A DNA stretch of 64,000 nt from Hyphochytrium catenoides (lineage: Eukaryota > Sar > Hyphochytriomycetes > Hyphochytriales > Hyphochytriaceae), in assembly GCA_900088475.1 (NCBI GenBank), contig FLMG01002456.1, forward strand, positions 19,277 to 83,276. The letters run 5' to 3'. Position numbers and translations under genes: made by a program. Below are positions 37,901-52,279 of the stretch, piece by piece. Position 1 is the first letter of the stretch. Each line of letters starts with the position of its first letter. A model generated the notes under the pieces. That model did no database searches and was not told the origin of the DNA. It saw only the letters and a list, made by a program, of their open reading frames with translations.

Positions 37901-40900
37901 CTACACATCGGTCCGCTCCAAGGGCTCTTGTAACAGTCCCTCAGGATAGTTAGGGACGGAAGGCAGCCAGCTCTTGAGGATAGAGAACTGCTGAACCTTG
38001 GCAGACTCCATACGTTTAGCGCGTGCAAGATCAGAGGCCCTGGAAACGGGAAAATATTATGAAATAACAACATAAGGAATTGTAAGAACCTTCCTTATCT
38101 CTGTCAGGAAAGGATGAAGAGACTGGATGGTGGAGAAAGATTAGCGGTATTGCAGTATAAGAAACTCACCTTCGCTTGACCTTCGTTGGACTTAGTCCAA
38201 GAATAATCTCTTTCCGTCTCTTCTCTGCTTCCACCTTCTCCTCCTCTTCTTCTCTTCCTTCTCTTGTTTGCAGCTCTTTGAGAATCATAATGGCTGCAGC
38301 TTTGTCTAAGACATGGTTGTACTCGGAGCACGAAGGATCAATGACGCAGCAAAGACATCCATGGGAGCACTCACAGCCCAGTATGGTGCGAGCTACCACT
38401 TCAAATATCTGTAAGAAGAATATAAAGGGGGAAGTAAGTGGGTGCAGCAAGGCCCATCTACATATGGAATAGCTTTCCAAGAGGACCAGATACTTGCCCA
38501 GACGAAAAAAAAGTGAGACAGAATGCCGAGATCAATGATATGCAGTTCTTAGACCTGTTAAGTCAATGGAGAACCCACCTCTCCGGCCCGCTGGTAAATC
38601 GCCTCAGCAAGACCAACTCCACCAGAAACTTTATCAGCTACCATAATGCGGTGGCGGTTTCTAGAGGTAAGCCGTCAGTTCTACCTAGGTTTCTGCGACT
38701 ACTATCGCTGTGGCAATACGGTCTCTTGCACCGCAGACTTTGCTAATTACTCTTGTACGTTGCATAAAGCACTACCGTCCCACGCCTTTCCCGTAATACT
38801 CCAAATCTCTTGATCCCTTCCCATTGTTTCTCTTCTGATGCCTTACCCCATTTTTTGGCGCTTCTCAGCTACATGCTCAGTCTGGAGGTCACCCTTGTCG
38901 CATTTGATAATTAGAGGTAACATGCAAACTAAGCAATGCGCTATAGCATGTACTCCGCCATAGAAGTCCAGGCCAGCTGCATCAACCATGACCTGGAGAG
39001 AGACAAGTGCCAGGGTTAAGGAGACTAAAAGCTATCCCAAAGCCCTCGGACTTCGCGTCAAATTATAGCAGAAATACTATCATACTTAATAACATTTCTC
39101 TAATCACATCGGTGGTCTTGAACATTCTTCAGCCTATATTCACTGACCTGCACCTCGAGTGGAATGTTAATCCAAAACGCAGTTGTCAGATACTCCAGAG
39201 GCGGCAGGGTCACTTCACAGAACTCGAACACTTTTCCTGAGATCTTCCAGACCTTCTTGTATCCATAGATGTTGGTTAAGACCTGATGCGTTCAAGATTA
39301 GAGACTCGAGTTCGAAGACTTATGTTTAAGAGTTACGATGATACCCACTCACTCATGCTTACTAGACGGAATCGATTGGGACGAAGGCTGAGGGAGGTCA
39401 ACAGTAACATTCAAGGTGCGAGACCTTGAGGAGCAACAAAAGAACTGTCCCTTGTGACCGGAAACATAGCAGGCAACAACGGGGTATATAGCGAGAAGAG
39501 GAAGTGATATTTCCATGAATCATATCTGCTGCGTTGCTAAACAAAGACCGCCATGGAGAGAGAAGTATAGCAGCTAGTATAGCAGCTGGTTTTAATCCGG
39601 GCACCCCCTCACCTGCACCGCTCCATGGTTGTACCTTCCACCTTTTTTGCCTTCGAAGGTCTTTAGGATATTTACATCAGTGATGTCCTGACAGGAGGTG
39701 AAGTACTTCAACCGTACTGGCCTAGCATGAGCCTTGTAGTCTTGGAGGTCGAGATGTTGAATTAAATACTGTCGCCCCTATTGTAATAACGCGCGGTGAG
39801 CTTGCGCCAGAACGCACTACCTAGGTAAATGTCAGAGACTTCCAAGACTGAACCTCTTCGGACCAGGTCCTGAAGTTCATGTGTTATTCTAGAAGTATAG
39901 AATGGGACGTGATGGTCGACCTGATGCAAGTGCACGGCACCCTGGAAGAGACAGAAAAATGCACGACTGTACTCCACATAATCAATAACTTGGTTGGTGC
40001 TGTCATCTATCACCTGCAAGACATCAGAGTCATCTTTCCAACGACATCACGAAACGTATGAAGCTGGTGGCTGGTCAGCAATGAGCCCGAATATACAAAA
40101 TGCATCAAGGCACGTGATAGTCAACATGCGGCAGAGTCGCCATAGGAAAGGACTGTAGCAGTGGCCGGGAGCGCCTACCTCGAAAGTCACGGGATCGATA
40201 ACTCGCAAGCTTATCAAAGATGCAGGATTCTTCACAACCGGATGGGTTGTCCACCCGAAAGCATCTCCCTTCACTTTGCCTATATGACAATTCAATAAGG
40301 TGGTGGAAAATAAGGACAGCTATTACAACCCTTATGGCAGGTAGGGATGTGTATATGAGTCTAATGCCGAAGAAGCGCTGAGCAACAAAAGCCAGCGTTG
40401 CCGCGAGTATCACCTGCAGGCATCAGCTTCCCCTGCGCAAATAAATCGCCTATCAAAAGACGGGCAGCATTATCTTCTGGAGTGCTCTGAAACAGCCACC
40501 TACACATCAGAGGTCAATATAAGTCCCAGAGCAACCCTCCTTCCCTAGGGACATCGCATAAGTTTGCTTTCACCTCCACATCATCGGCATCACTTTACCT
40601 ACTTCTGTGACGTACCTGTCTAGCCCTCTAATCAGAGGCTGGTTCTCGGCAAAGAGGGGCAGCTCCTCTGCTGCGCAAAGCAAATGTTGCATCATCACTG
40701 TCCACATACGGTCCGCGTTAACTTCGTGGGGGTAAAATTTAGAAGAGTAGCTATACATCAAAAAATGAATTGTGGATGAACTAAGAGCAATGTAAATGCC
40801 CACCATGCGTGTTGGAAGGATCCACCACAGCGGCTTCCGCCTCTTTATCAAATAGGAGGCGAGGATTTTTGGCGAAGAACTGGTCCAAAGGAGCATCGAA

Positions 40901-43900
40901 CAAAACCATAAAGGAGAGAGAGTCCTGAGAAAGGAATACGGATGTTGTGAGTGAATGATCTCTCAGGACGAATGAGAGGAACATTATGCAGACTCAAGCG
41001 GCAAAGGCCAAGACAAGACAGAAGAACTTGCCAAAGAACTTATGTTGGCGCTCTTAGGGTCAGTCACGTATCTTTTGTGCTTCGGCTTTAAAGTGCATAT
41101 ACTTTCCCCTTCCTACCTACCTTTGTTCCTCTCCCAGCTCTTCCGGCTTGCTGCCATAATGAGGCAATCGATCCTGGAAAGCCAAGCTGAATGGTAGCAT
41201 CCAGAGAGCCCAAGTCGACCCCAAGTTCCAAGGCGCAGGTGGCTGTTACAGCCAACAAGCGACCGGCAAAGAGATCACGTTCGATGGTACGACGATCACT
41301 CTTCCGAATAAGTCAGTAAGGAGACAGTTGTACAGATCGAAAGGTTGAAGAATAAAAGCAGGATAGCCAGATATTAATCTGGCAAGCAGAAACAAAAGCA
41401 GAATGAGAAGGGAGAACAATCAACTATGTCGTGGAAGAGCATTCTATTGCTGTACAATGTGCGATAAAGTACAAGCGACTCAGCTGAGACACTTACCTTG
41501 GTATAACCACCGCGATACCCCTTGACTAGTGGACAGAGCTCGGGCGAATCTTTCTTTAGCTTCTCTAAAGTGTAATCAAGCACCAGCTCTGAGCACTTTC
41601 TAATATCGGCAGTAGCAAAGGAGTAAAGAGATTTCAGAGAATGCTCATATTGTACAGGAATAATCACCACTGCAATTGCCACCAATAGAATTGGAAAGGT
41701 ATGGCAATTACAATAGAAGTGAAAGGCAGCGGTGGACCCGACCTCATCCTTACCTTGACTTGCAGAATGCTAAAGTCTTCATTCTCATCTTCACCAGCTC
41801 CGCTAGGAGGCCGGCAGTTTCCACAAAGGGACTCAAACGCAGTCGAGGGGCAGCGACTCTTACCAACTTCCCTCCCCTCTCGATCACATGAGCAAGGCGC
41901 ATTTCTCTTTTTGTTGGTTCTAGGAGTCTCGATTCGCACTGTAAGGATGACGAGTAAAGAGTTTTGCAACTTGAGCATGAGTCCTCAAGCATCAATGGGG
42001 ATATCATGAACCTCAACTGCTGCATCGCCCGTATCTTCTGAGTCTCCTGGTCCTGCACTTTCCTTTGTGTTTTTGCCTTAGCATTTGAACTCGGACGACA
42101 AGCAAGCTTTCCTAGACGTACCGTCCTAGCACCCCTTTGAAAGTGCCTGCTTGAGGAAGAATGCACGACATCGCCAAATGTCGACTGCCCTGCCTTCTCT
42201 TGTCTAGTAGCAGCTGCCTCAGAGCTTTCTGTCCTAAGGCCATGGGAGGTATAAGTGTCTCTGCAACTATCTTGGTTTCCGTCGCTTTCTATCAGCTCAG
42301 CCAAGTAGGGTAGTGCTCCTTCTTCCGTTATGGAGGAAAAGGCAGCAAGCTCCTTGGTCAGCGCCATCTCCTGTTCCTTTTTCTTCTCGGGCGGATTCCA
42401 AAGGATGAAATGCTTTGCCAAAGCTCTATTAGATTTGCTTCTGAACTTAAGCAGGAGTCAAAGAGAGGATCAGGATTGCGACGCACCTTAGTTCCACAGG
42501 GGGAATAGTCCTTTGTTATGACGCATAACTTCCTTGGCGTTATGACCTCAGGACTAGATGTAGAGCTCCTCAGTGGCCCGTTTTCCTTTTTGAGTAAGTC
42601 TATGTTCTTATTCTCCTCCTCTCCATCGAAACATATAGAGCTTATCGCTGCGGGCAATAGTTGCTGAAAGTGCTGAGCAGGGTTGGATATGGTGGCAGAG
42701 CAAGAGATAAATTGGGGTGAGGAGCCGTATACGGCGCAGAGACGGACCAAGCGTCGAAGGACGCAGCTAACGTGAGCGCCAAACGCGCCTGATCAGAAGA
42801 GCAGGGACATGCTGTAAGACGGAGGTCACATTTTGACAAGTGTTGAGGACAGACGCTAAAATGGACTTGGTCGCAGGGAGTACCGAAGGGAATGTGGAGC
42901 ATGAACAGTCAATATTCGCAATTACAACGCAGATTTACCTGTATACGTATGAGCTTCATCGATAACAACAAATCTACATGTTTGAGCGTAGGTGAGAGAT
43001 GTGACAGGCTTTATCATTGCAGAAGAAGGAGGGCTAGCAAACAAGAGACAACACTACTGCTTAGCTCCCTCTCCTTAACTCTTTACTTACCTCAAAGCCT
43101 GCAACACTCTTTTCCACTGCTTATGCTGAGGAAGCAGAGATATGTGAATTATGTCAGGATTGGTGAGAATCACGTTACTCTCTTTGCGCGTGACGTCTCG
43201 ATTAGCGTGTGAGGTATCCCCGTCCTAGCATAGAGCGCATGTAAGACACTCGTCTGAATAAGATCCCAATATCTTACCCCGACCTCCCTAACATCTAGCC
43301 ATTTTATTGAAACGACAAAGGCAGAATAATGAACAGGACACTAATAGAGATCGAGGTCAGAGTATGTATATCAACAGAGAAAGAGTAACGTGTCATTGAT
43401 AATGGTTATCTCACATAAGTAGATATCTTCACCATCCGCTCTTCGGTAAGCCTGCCCGCTGCGAAGTCCTGTAATGAACGGAGTTGATCTTGCGCGAGGG
43501 CCTAGGAATAGGTAAGGTTCGACAAGCGTTAACAACTATTAGGAAAAGGAACCAGACGACCAGCAGCGAGGGTGTTGCCCCAGACGCCATTTCCTGGGCT
43601 CACGAGGTGCAGGCGAGCTACGCCACATCAGGTGCTCTAATCCTTTTTCTATTGCCTCTGGCCTAAGCCCATTGCCTATTTCTCTCACTTCATCGGCACT
43701 GCTTACTTCTCCCTCAAGTCAACTTTTCCATGGGGCGCGAGTACCTTCGTTGGGAAAATAAAGAGCGAAACTGAACCTGGATCATCTAGAATTGAAGAAA
43801 GGACTGGGATGGTATAGACCATAGATTTCCCGCTAGAGGTGGAGGTGGAGATGGTGACATGGTGGCCCTGGATAGCAGCTGCAATGCCAGTAACCTGTTC

Positions 43901-44123
43901 TCACTCATTAGGATGCCTGGGTGAATACAGAGGTATGCTATCGACTTACTTGGTGCCGAAATAGCTTCTTGACTCCTTTCCTTTCAAGAGAAGCCTTCAA
44001 TAACGGATGAAGAGGAAGGGGGAGGTCTGCGAAGGTCGCCTCACGAGAAGGTATCACCTCCACGTGAACAATCTGGTCCGAGTAGGATGGAAGCCCTTCA
44101 AGCTTCTCTATCGCGTTCAGCAT
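37901..44123 (-). CDS. HRQ1: HRQ1-type (RecQ4-related) DNA helicase, 20 or more exons, ~1078 aa
   Basis: An ATP-dependent DNA helicase of the genome-maintenance HRQ1 family. Exons: 44123-43950, 43894-43745, 43501-43415, 43224-43091, 42973-42939, 42788-42487, 42412-41754, 41599-41497, 41300-41121, 40924-40804, 40721-40616, 40499-40414, 40279-40179, 40013-39921, 39777-39613, 39282-39148, 38992-38847, 38660-38579, 38408-38170, 38039-37901; phases agree throughout. Motifs in order: [22 protein letters not shown] (Walker A), [36 protein letters not shown] (Walker B, DEAH), [42 protein letters not shown] and [14 protein letters not shown], then QAGRAGRG. The C-terminal MZB/DUF1998 part has [15 protein letters not shown] and the four-cysteine cluster [10 protein letters not shown]...C ahead of [11 protein letters not shown] short exon between 39613 and 39282 may have been missed. 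The 42412 exon carries a long charged insertion between motifs. The start ATG is provisional. Confidence 0.92.
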
Positions 44124-44524
44124 TGTGCTTTCCTCTCCCAATCCTCCAGCGTTTTGCCGTGCTTGTCTGGTGGCAGATGGACGTATTACTAAGCAGGCTT
44201 CACAATTGATGTCTTAAATGACAGGCCGGGGAATTTGGCCGCAAAGACGATCACGTGTACCGTATGAGCTTCGAGAAGGGACGAAAGGTAAGAATCGATT
44301 TTCCTTCTTTGACTCTTACGTTACTTCGTTCTTGGGATGCAGGGGCACGTCTTGTCCAGCTGGTGTCTCCTTATTCCCCAACCCTACCTCCCCTAGCGGA
44401 TGCTGGGGGCAAGGAAGTAGAGGAGGCCTAACGGTAAGTGTATCAAAAGCTGGATGCAGCTTATTCAGGTTGTCGGCGCTATACCCGGATTCAACGCCTA
44501 AAGGTCGATGCAAGTGTTAGAGGC

Positions 44525-45256
44525 TCAGTTCACCGTACCATAGCGACTTCTGCTCTGCTCAACCTGCCTCACCCTGGTGCTGTCCAAGAAATCGGCTGTA
44601 CGCGCTCCGTAGTATGCTAACCAGCAACTTCGTAGCAGCTTCCTTCCTCTTCTTCTGCGCCCGGGTACCAAGGGGACCTGTAAGAGTGAACTATACGAAG
44701 ACGGTGACCTCATAGCCGCACAAATAAGAACGCTGCAAAATTCTTCACCTGTAGCTGAAAACTCTCTCGATCCTCACTGCCCTGAGGGACGAAGGTGTAG
44801 TTCTCGCAAGGCACATACTGAAGCTGGCCGACGCGGAGAGCTGCCAGATGCTGTAAATCCTCAGTGGTGATCTGGAGGATTCGACATAGACGTAACTATT
44901 GAGAAGAGGAACATAGAGAAAGGGCCGACTTACCTCGAGTGTATTACCGGAAAAAGATTGTGCCAGGGTCTTGATGTTCTTAACACTGGGGGCCAACTTT
45001 CCCCGTGTTAGAAAGCTGACAGCAATCTCTACCGTTGATAAAACCTTGAGAAGGCGCAGGAAGTGGGCTGGCAGATCAACATCCTCTTGTCTCGCTGCTC
45101 GGCATGGGGAAGGGATGAGTCCGGAAGGAGGTAAAGTTTATAACGGCATCAACTTCGCCCAGGCACACCTTCCTTTGATGGGGTCCGAGACTTCTTGGCC
45201 TTGGTCTCGCTCCCACCAGCAGCAGGACTGCCTCCTTCCCGCTTCTTCTTCATCAT
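44525..45256 (-). CDS. Cdt1-like replication licensing factor (partial model)
   Basis: Would load MCM helicase with ORC/CDC6. The model starts MMKKKREGGSPAAGG (45256) and joins 45256-45169, 45094-44934, 44871-44749 and a last exon from 44687. The core has the Cdt1 winged-helix pattern: LPAHFLRLLKVLSTVEIAVS, FLTRGKLAPSVKNIKTLAQ, TTEDLQHLAALRVGQLQYVP and YTFVPQGSEDRESFQLQ, which parallels the family's LP..Y..L...F...E....L, a repeated helix pair, and the pattern 'L..I....P..Y'. The last exon reads open to 44525 in the phase-consistent frame, but the next frame encodes KKRKEAATKLLVSILRSAYS, closer to the helix that follows this domain in Cdt1, so the last junction is probably not right. Additional 5' exons may exist near 45300-45490. 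The family resemblance is moderate and only by eye. Confidence 0.5.
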
Positions 45257-45877
45257 GAGAGGCGCAACCACCTTCTTCGGTGACTAGGGGTAGTGTCAGG
45301 TAGAGCGCTTACCCTGTTGCGGTTTGGTCTGGAAGAATAGTCTCCTCCACAGCGCGTACAGCTTCCGAATTGTCTGGGGCGGGTCAGGATGTCGAGCGAA
45401 TGAACAAGTGGGCTTGAGATGTGGGCGAGAAGGCCAGGAGCGAGGAGGGTAGATGAGGCAATGATCGTGATAAACTTCCCACAGCAAAAAAATAAGAACT
45501 CACATCACCAACATTGCTTATAGGTGAGAGGCTCTAACAACGCGTGTTGAGGCTGGTTACTTATTACTACCAAAGACTGGGGAGTGGCGTCGGCTACCCT
45601 ACTCTGGTAGCGTCATCAAGAGCTTGGCGGGAGTTGTGAGACAACCCAAAGCCCCCGCCTCGCCTCCCACAGATCTTCTGTTCTGAGGTAAGAACCGCTC
45701 GCAGCATTTCGCTTCTCCGATTTAAGAGATTTGCTGGCTGGTTTCGGCCCAACATACACAAGTCGGAATCTGACGATCAGAAAGCCCTTGACGAGCTTCA
45801 GCTGATGCTGGGCTCTAGGGCTCTCAAAGCGGAGGTGAGCTCAGGCTGTGGCGCTCACAGTTTCATATAGAGTAGTG
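45257..45877. other. divergent spacer between Cdt1-like and AKR-like genes
   Basis: About 620 bases, probably a shared upstream region. A short open stretch near 45310-45390 on the minus strand ends in a GTAAGC donor and could be an upstream exon of the Cdt1-like gene. Confidence 0.4.
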
Positions 45878-47730
45878 ATGACGCCCTTCCCTCTGGTCTT
45901 TCGCGTGGTCATCGGCCACACGGCCAGAAGAGAATGGATACGGGCTCGCCCTTTCAGCAATCTGAGTAGGGGAGACAGTAAGTACGCGATGTTCCCGCGT
46001 CTAGAAGGGACAGCTACGCATGAAGGTTGTCAAAATTTCCTGAAACGGCACGGCGTCCAGACAGCCTTTCAGATACCGCACACAGGGTTCGCAGTAAGCC
46101 GTGTCGGCTTTGGCAGTCCTTGGTCAGGTAGCATCCCCATAGACCAGATGCTTGCCTTACAGGATGCAATAGCGCTTGGGAAGACAAATTTCATTCAGGT
46201 TGGTTCGGCATACGTGATCTTCTCTTATCTTTGATTCACGGCACTCTTCCCAGCTTCAAAGCCCTCCTCCAGGTTGGCGGACTCTTGGAGAGGTAAGAGA
46301 GTTAGAAGCACCTCGACAGAAAGGCGCCTATAGTCTGAGTTGGACTCCAATATGCAGGATGTCATGCGACAGCCGTACCCTAAGGACCCTCATGCCTCAT
46401 GGGAGGCGACGGCAATACAACGTTCCATAGCTAGGGGAAAGGTCAAGCGCGAAGAGCTTGTCCTTTGTGGGCTTCTTGCTAGCAAGGATACTGATCAGCG
46501 TACGTACACTCTACAGATGTTGGAGGTGTTGGCAATATACATATCGACTCCCCGTGGTGGCTCTAGGCGTGTCACGGTTCTTGGATCACGGTTATATTGC
46601 GGGGGAGTTAAGGAGAACTTTGGAGCACTTGCAAGCGGATGCCCTTGACGGGCTGATAGTTCAAGTGCCCACTCTGAGAGGCTCTGGCATCACCCATCGT
46701 CAACTCTCGGAACACTTAGTGCAAGCGATTACCTGTCTCGAAGACGAGGTCTGTAAAGGACGAATCAAGTTCTACGGCTTCAGTAGTGCCACGGATTTCT
46801 CCCTTGCGGACGAAGCCACAAGCGGTGACCTAAATCAAGCGGCAGAAGCCATATCCCTTCCAAGACTCTTACATCTTGTAGAGGCTCAGACAGGGGTGGA
46901 CGAGCACCACATGCGACTTTTGCAATACAGACTGAACATCAACGAGGCTCAGAACTACTTCAAGGGTCTGCAGCACTGGTGTAAGGGAAAGAATATCGGC
47001 TGTATTGCAGACCAGCCCCTACAGACCTTGGACAGGAGACGCGCCCTTATCCGCTTTGAGCCGCAACTGCAGGAGCAGAATCCCGAGGAGGTGGTCAAAA
47101 GAGTCAACGAGGCTATGAACAAGGCTCTATTCTGGGAAAAACAGTATGAGGAGCTGTTCAAAAGTGGCAAGATCCCGGGAGATCTGCCGGAACCCAGGGA
47201 CGTGATGTGGGCACATAGCCTGGGTAGTCAGCGTGGGAAGATTCGGACGTACTCCGAGTGGCTACATGCTGAAGCCACAGTGGTGAAGCCCCGTCTCCTC
47301 GAAACTGTGCAGGCACTACGAGCTCGCCAAGAAGCGCGACCGTGGGTGGACGCGTACTTGGAACTCATCGCAGATGTACTAAAAGCCTTCGATACCTGGA
47401 CCATGGTAAGTCTACACCGTCTTGACGTCAGTGAAAGTGATGATTGACAAATGGAAACACTGTATCTAGTGGGAATCCTATCCTCATCAGCAGGCGATGA
47501 TAGAGCTCGCTGATAGACTTGCCCCATCATTGGAATCTAGTCCGAAGCTAAGCCACAAGGCACTCCGAGTGTTAATGTCGTCTGGTGCAGATCTACTTCT
47601 GACCGAGAGTGATCCTGAAGATAGAGCTGTCTTAAGTGAGGCCGACATGTTGATCAGCAAGGAGCAGAGCGAGAGTATTTATCGAAACTTTACTGTGGAC
47701 TTTGATGGAGAGTCTGAAGCGAATAAGTGA
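45878..47730 (+). CDS. aldo-keto-reductase-like protein with degenerate catalytic site, 5 exons, ~541 aa
   Basis: Exons: 45878-46198, 46254-46292, 46334-46499, 46567-47405, 47470-47730; phases agree. The N-terminal ~75 residues are rich in Arg and hydrophobic residues and could target a mitochondrion. The AKR barrel is recognisable in VSRVGFGSPWSGSIPIDQML, then LQDAIALGKTNFIQ, the predicted barrel piece HLQADALDGLIVQVP (usual 'yiDl..lH.P'), CKGRIKFYGFSSATDF (usual 'vr.iGvSn'), LLQYRLNINEAQ and KNIGCIADQPL. The region where active AKRs carry the catalytic Asp and Tyr ('D.A..YG.sE') reads FIQLQSPPPGWRTLGE, so both appear to be absent, and the expected catalytic Lys and His are not evident. The C-terminal ~200 residues are helical and have no AKR counterpart. 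It may be a pseudoenzyme; I cannot assign a substrate. Confidence 0.7.
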
Positions 47731-48744
47731 TTCCAGTATATACCTTCTACACGCAACATTAGCCACTGACCACCGTCTCCTGGGCAAAGAAAGATTGGAG
47801 AATGCGATATGCTTCTAGCAGGAAGAAGACAGGACACGAGTTTACTTTTAGGACGATGAGCAGCGTCCACAGCGACGCATTACAACGACGCATCACAATT
47901 TCTACGTTCCCTAGCCTATCAGGTCGTTTTCTCTGGTGCCGCCGTTTCTGCTGTATATACTCTAGCTCCTTGGCCTTGTTCTAATGCCCTAGACTAGCAA
48001 CAATGATTGTTACCCACTTCTTGGCCTTCATCGCTGCGCCGTTGGTCGGGTCGAAGACTGGCAAACTTCGCGATAACGAACTCTGGACAGCGAGGATGTT
48101 GGGGAAGAAGATGTGAACTGCCAAAAGCAAAGCTTGAAAAGCCAAAAGCGGCATTCTTGATAGGATGTGCCCACTGTACTGGATTCGGAATAGGACTAAC
48201 TTGATAGCCAGCCTATTTCAAATTACGTAAAACAATTTGAATTCCCGCCCAACGTAAGAGAACGACGAAGTTCACAGCCGCCAGATGACGGTGGAGACTG
48301 TGGAGTCTGTTCAGTGAAGACTCGACAACTGCTGCGACTTGGAGACTCATCACTCCGATGACGGAGAGAACTAGCCTCTTATTACCCGGGAATCAATCGC
48401 TCCAGCACAGGTCGCCTGATCACTAAGTACTACTCTACGCGCAGTCTGTCAAAACGATCTCTACGAGACAAGTGCCTTTTTCCTCGGTTCTCTGTTCAAC
48501 GTCTAAAGCCCGCTTGTTGATACTCTCCTTGACGTTGCCCAGTGGATGGGAGTGCGATGCAAGGGTTTTCTTGATGAAGCATAATCTGGTAGCAACTGTC
48601 ATTATCGCAAGACTGTGACGGACAGCTCATCTCCGCGTATCGGCCGGCAAAGTGGGAGTAGCCGCATTGCTAGCATACTGACGAGGCCCACGAGGAGCAA
48701 AACTCCACGTTAGAGTTAGCACTGACCCAAATTGTTGGGCCACT
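47731..48744. other. intergenic region, no gene seen
   Basis: About 1 kb upstream of MCM3 on the same strand. The ORFs are short and motif-free. Presumed promoter region of MCM3. Confidence 0.5.
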
Positions 48745-51995
<3,251 letters not shown>

Positions 51996-52279
51996 CGATA
52001 AGAGGAGTTTGTTCTCTTTCTCCTTTCCTCTTCTTGACGCACCATTGTCCAAAGCCTCAACCTGTACCATACAGAGGGCAAGGTAGGAGGAGGCTTTGTG
52101 TTGCCTCCCAGAAAGCGTCTTAAGGCTGGGGCTATTGGTCCTCTATGCCATCTCTATTATTTGGTGGTTGAACTATAAATATCATGCCCACAACTCGGGA
52201 TCGAAACTTTTTTGGCCTTTGTTCCTTAGATACGATCTTCCCGTGGGTCAGTATCCCCCTATCGCTCCACTGCCCCATT
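51996..52279. other. tail-to-tail spacer
   Basis: About 280 bases between the stops of MCM3 (plus) and the PI4 kinase (minus); serves both 3' ends. Confidence 0.5.
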
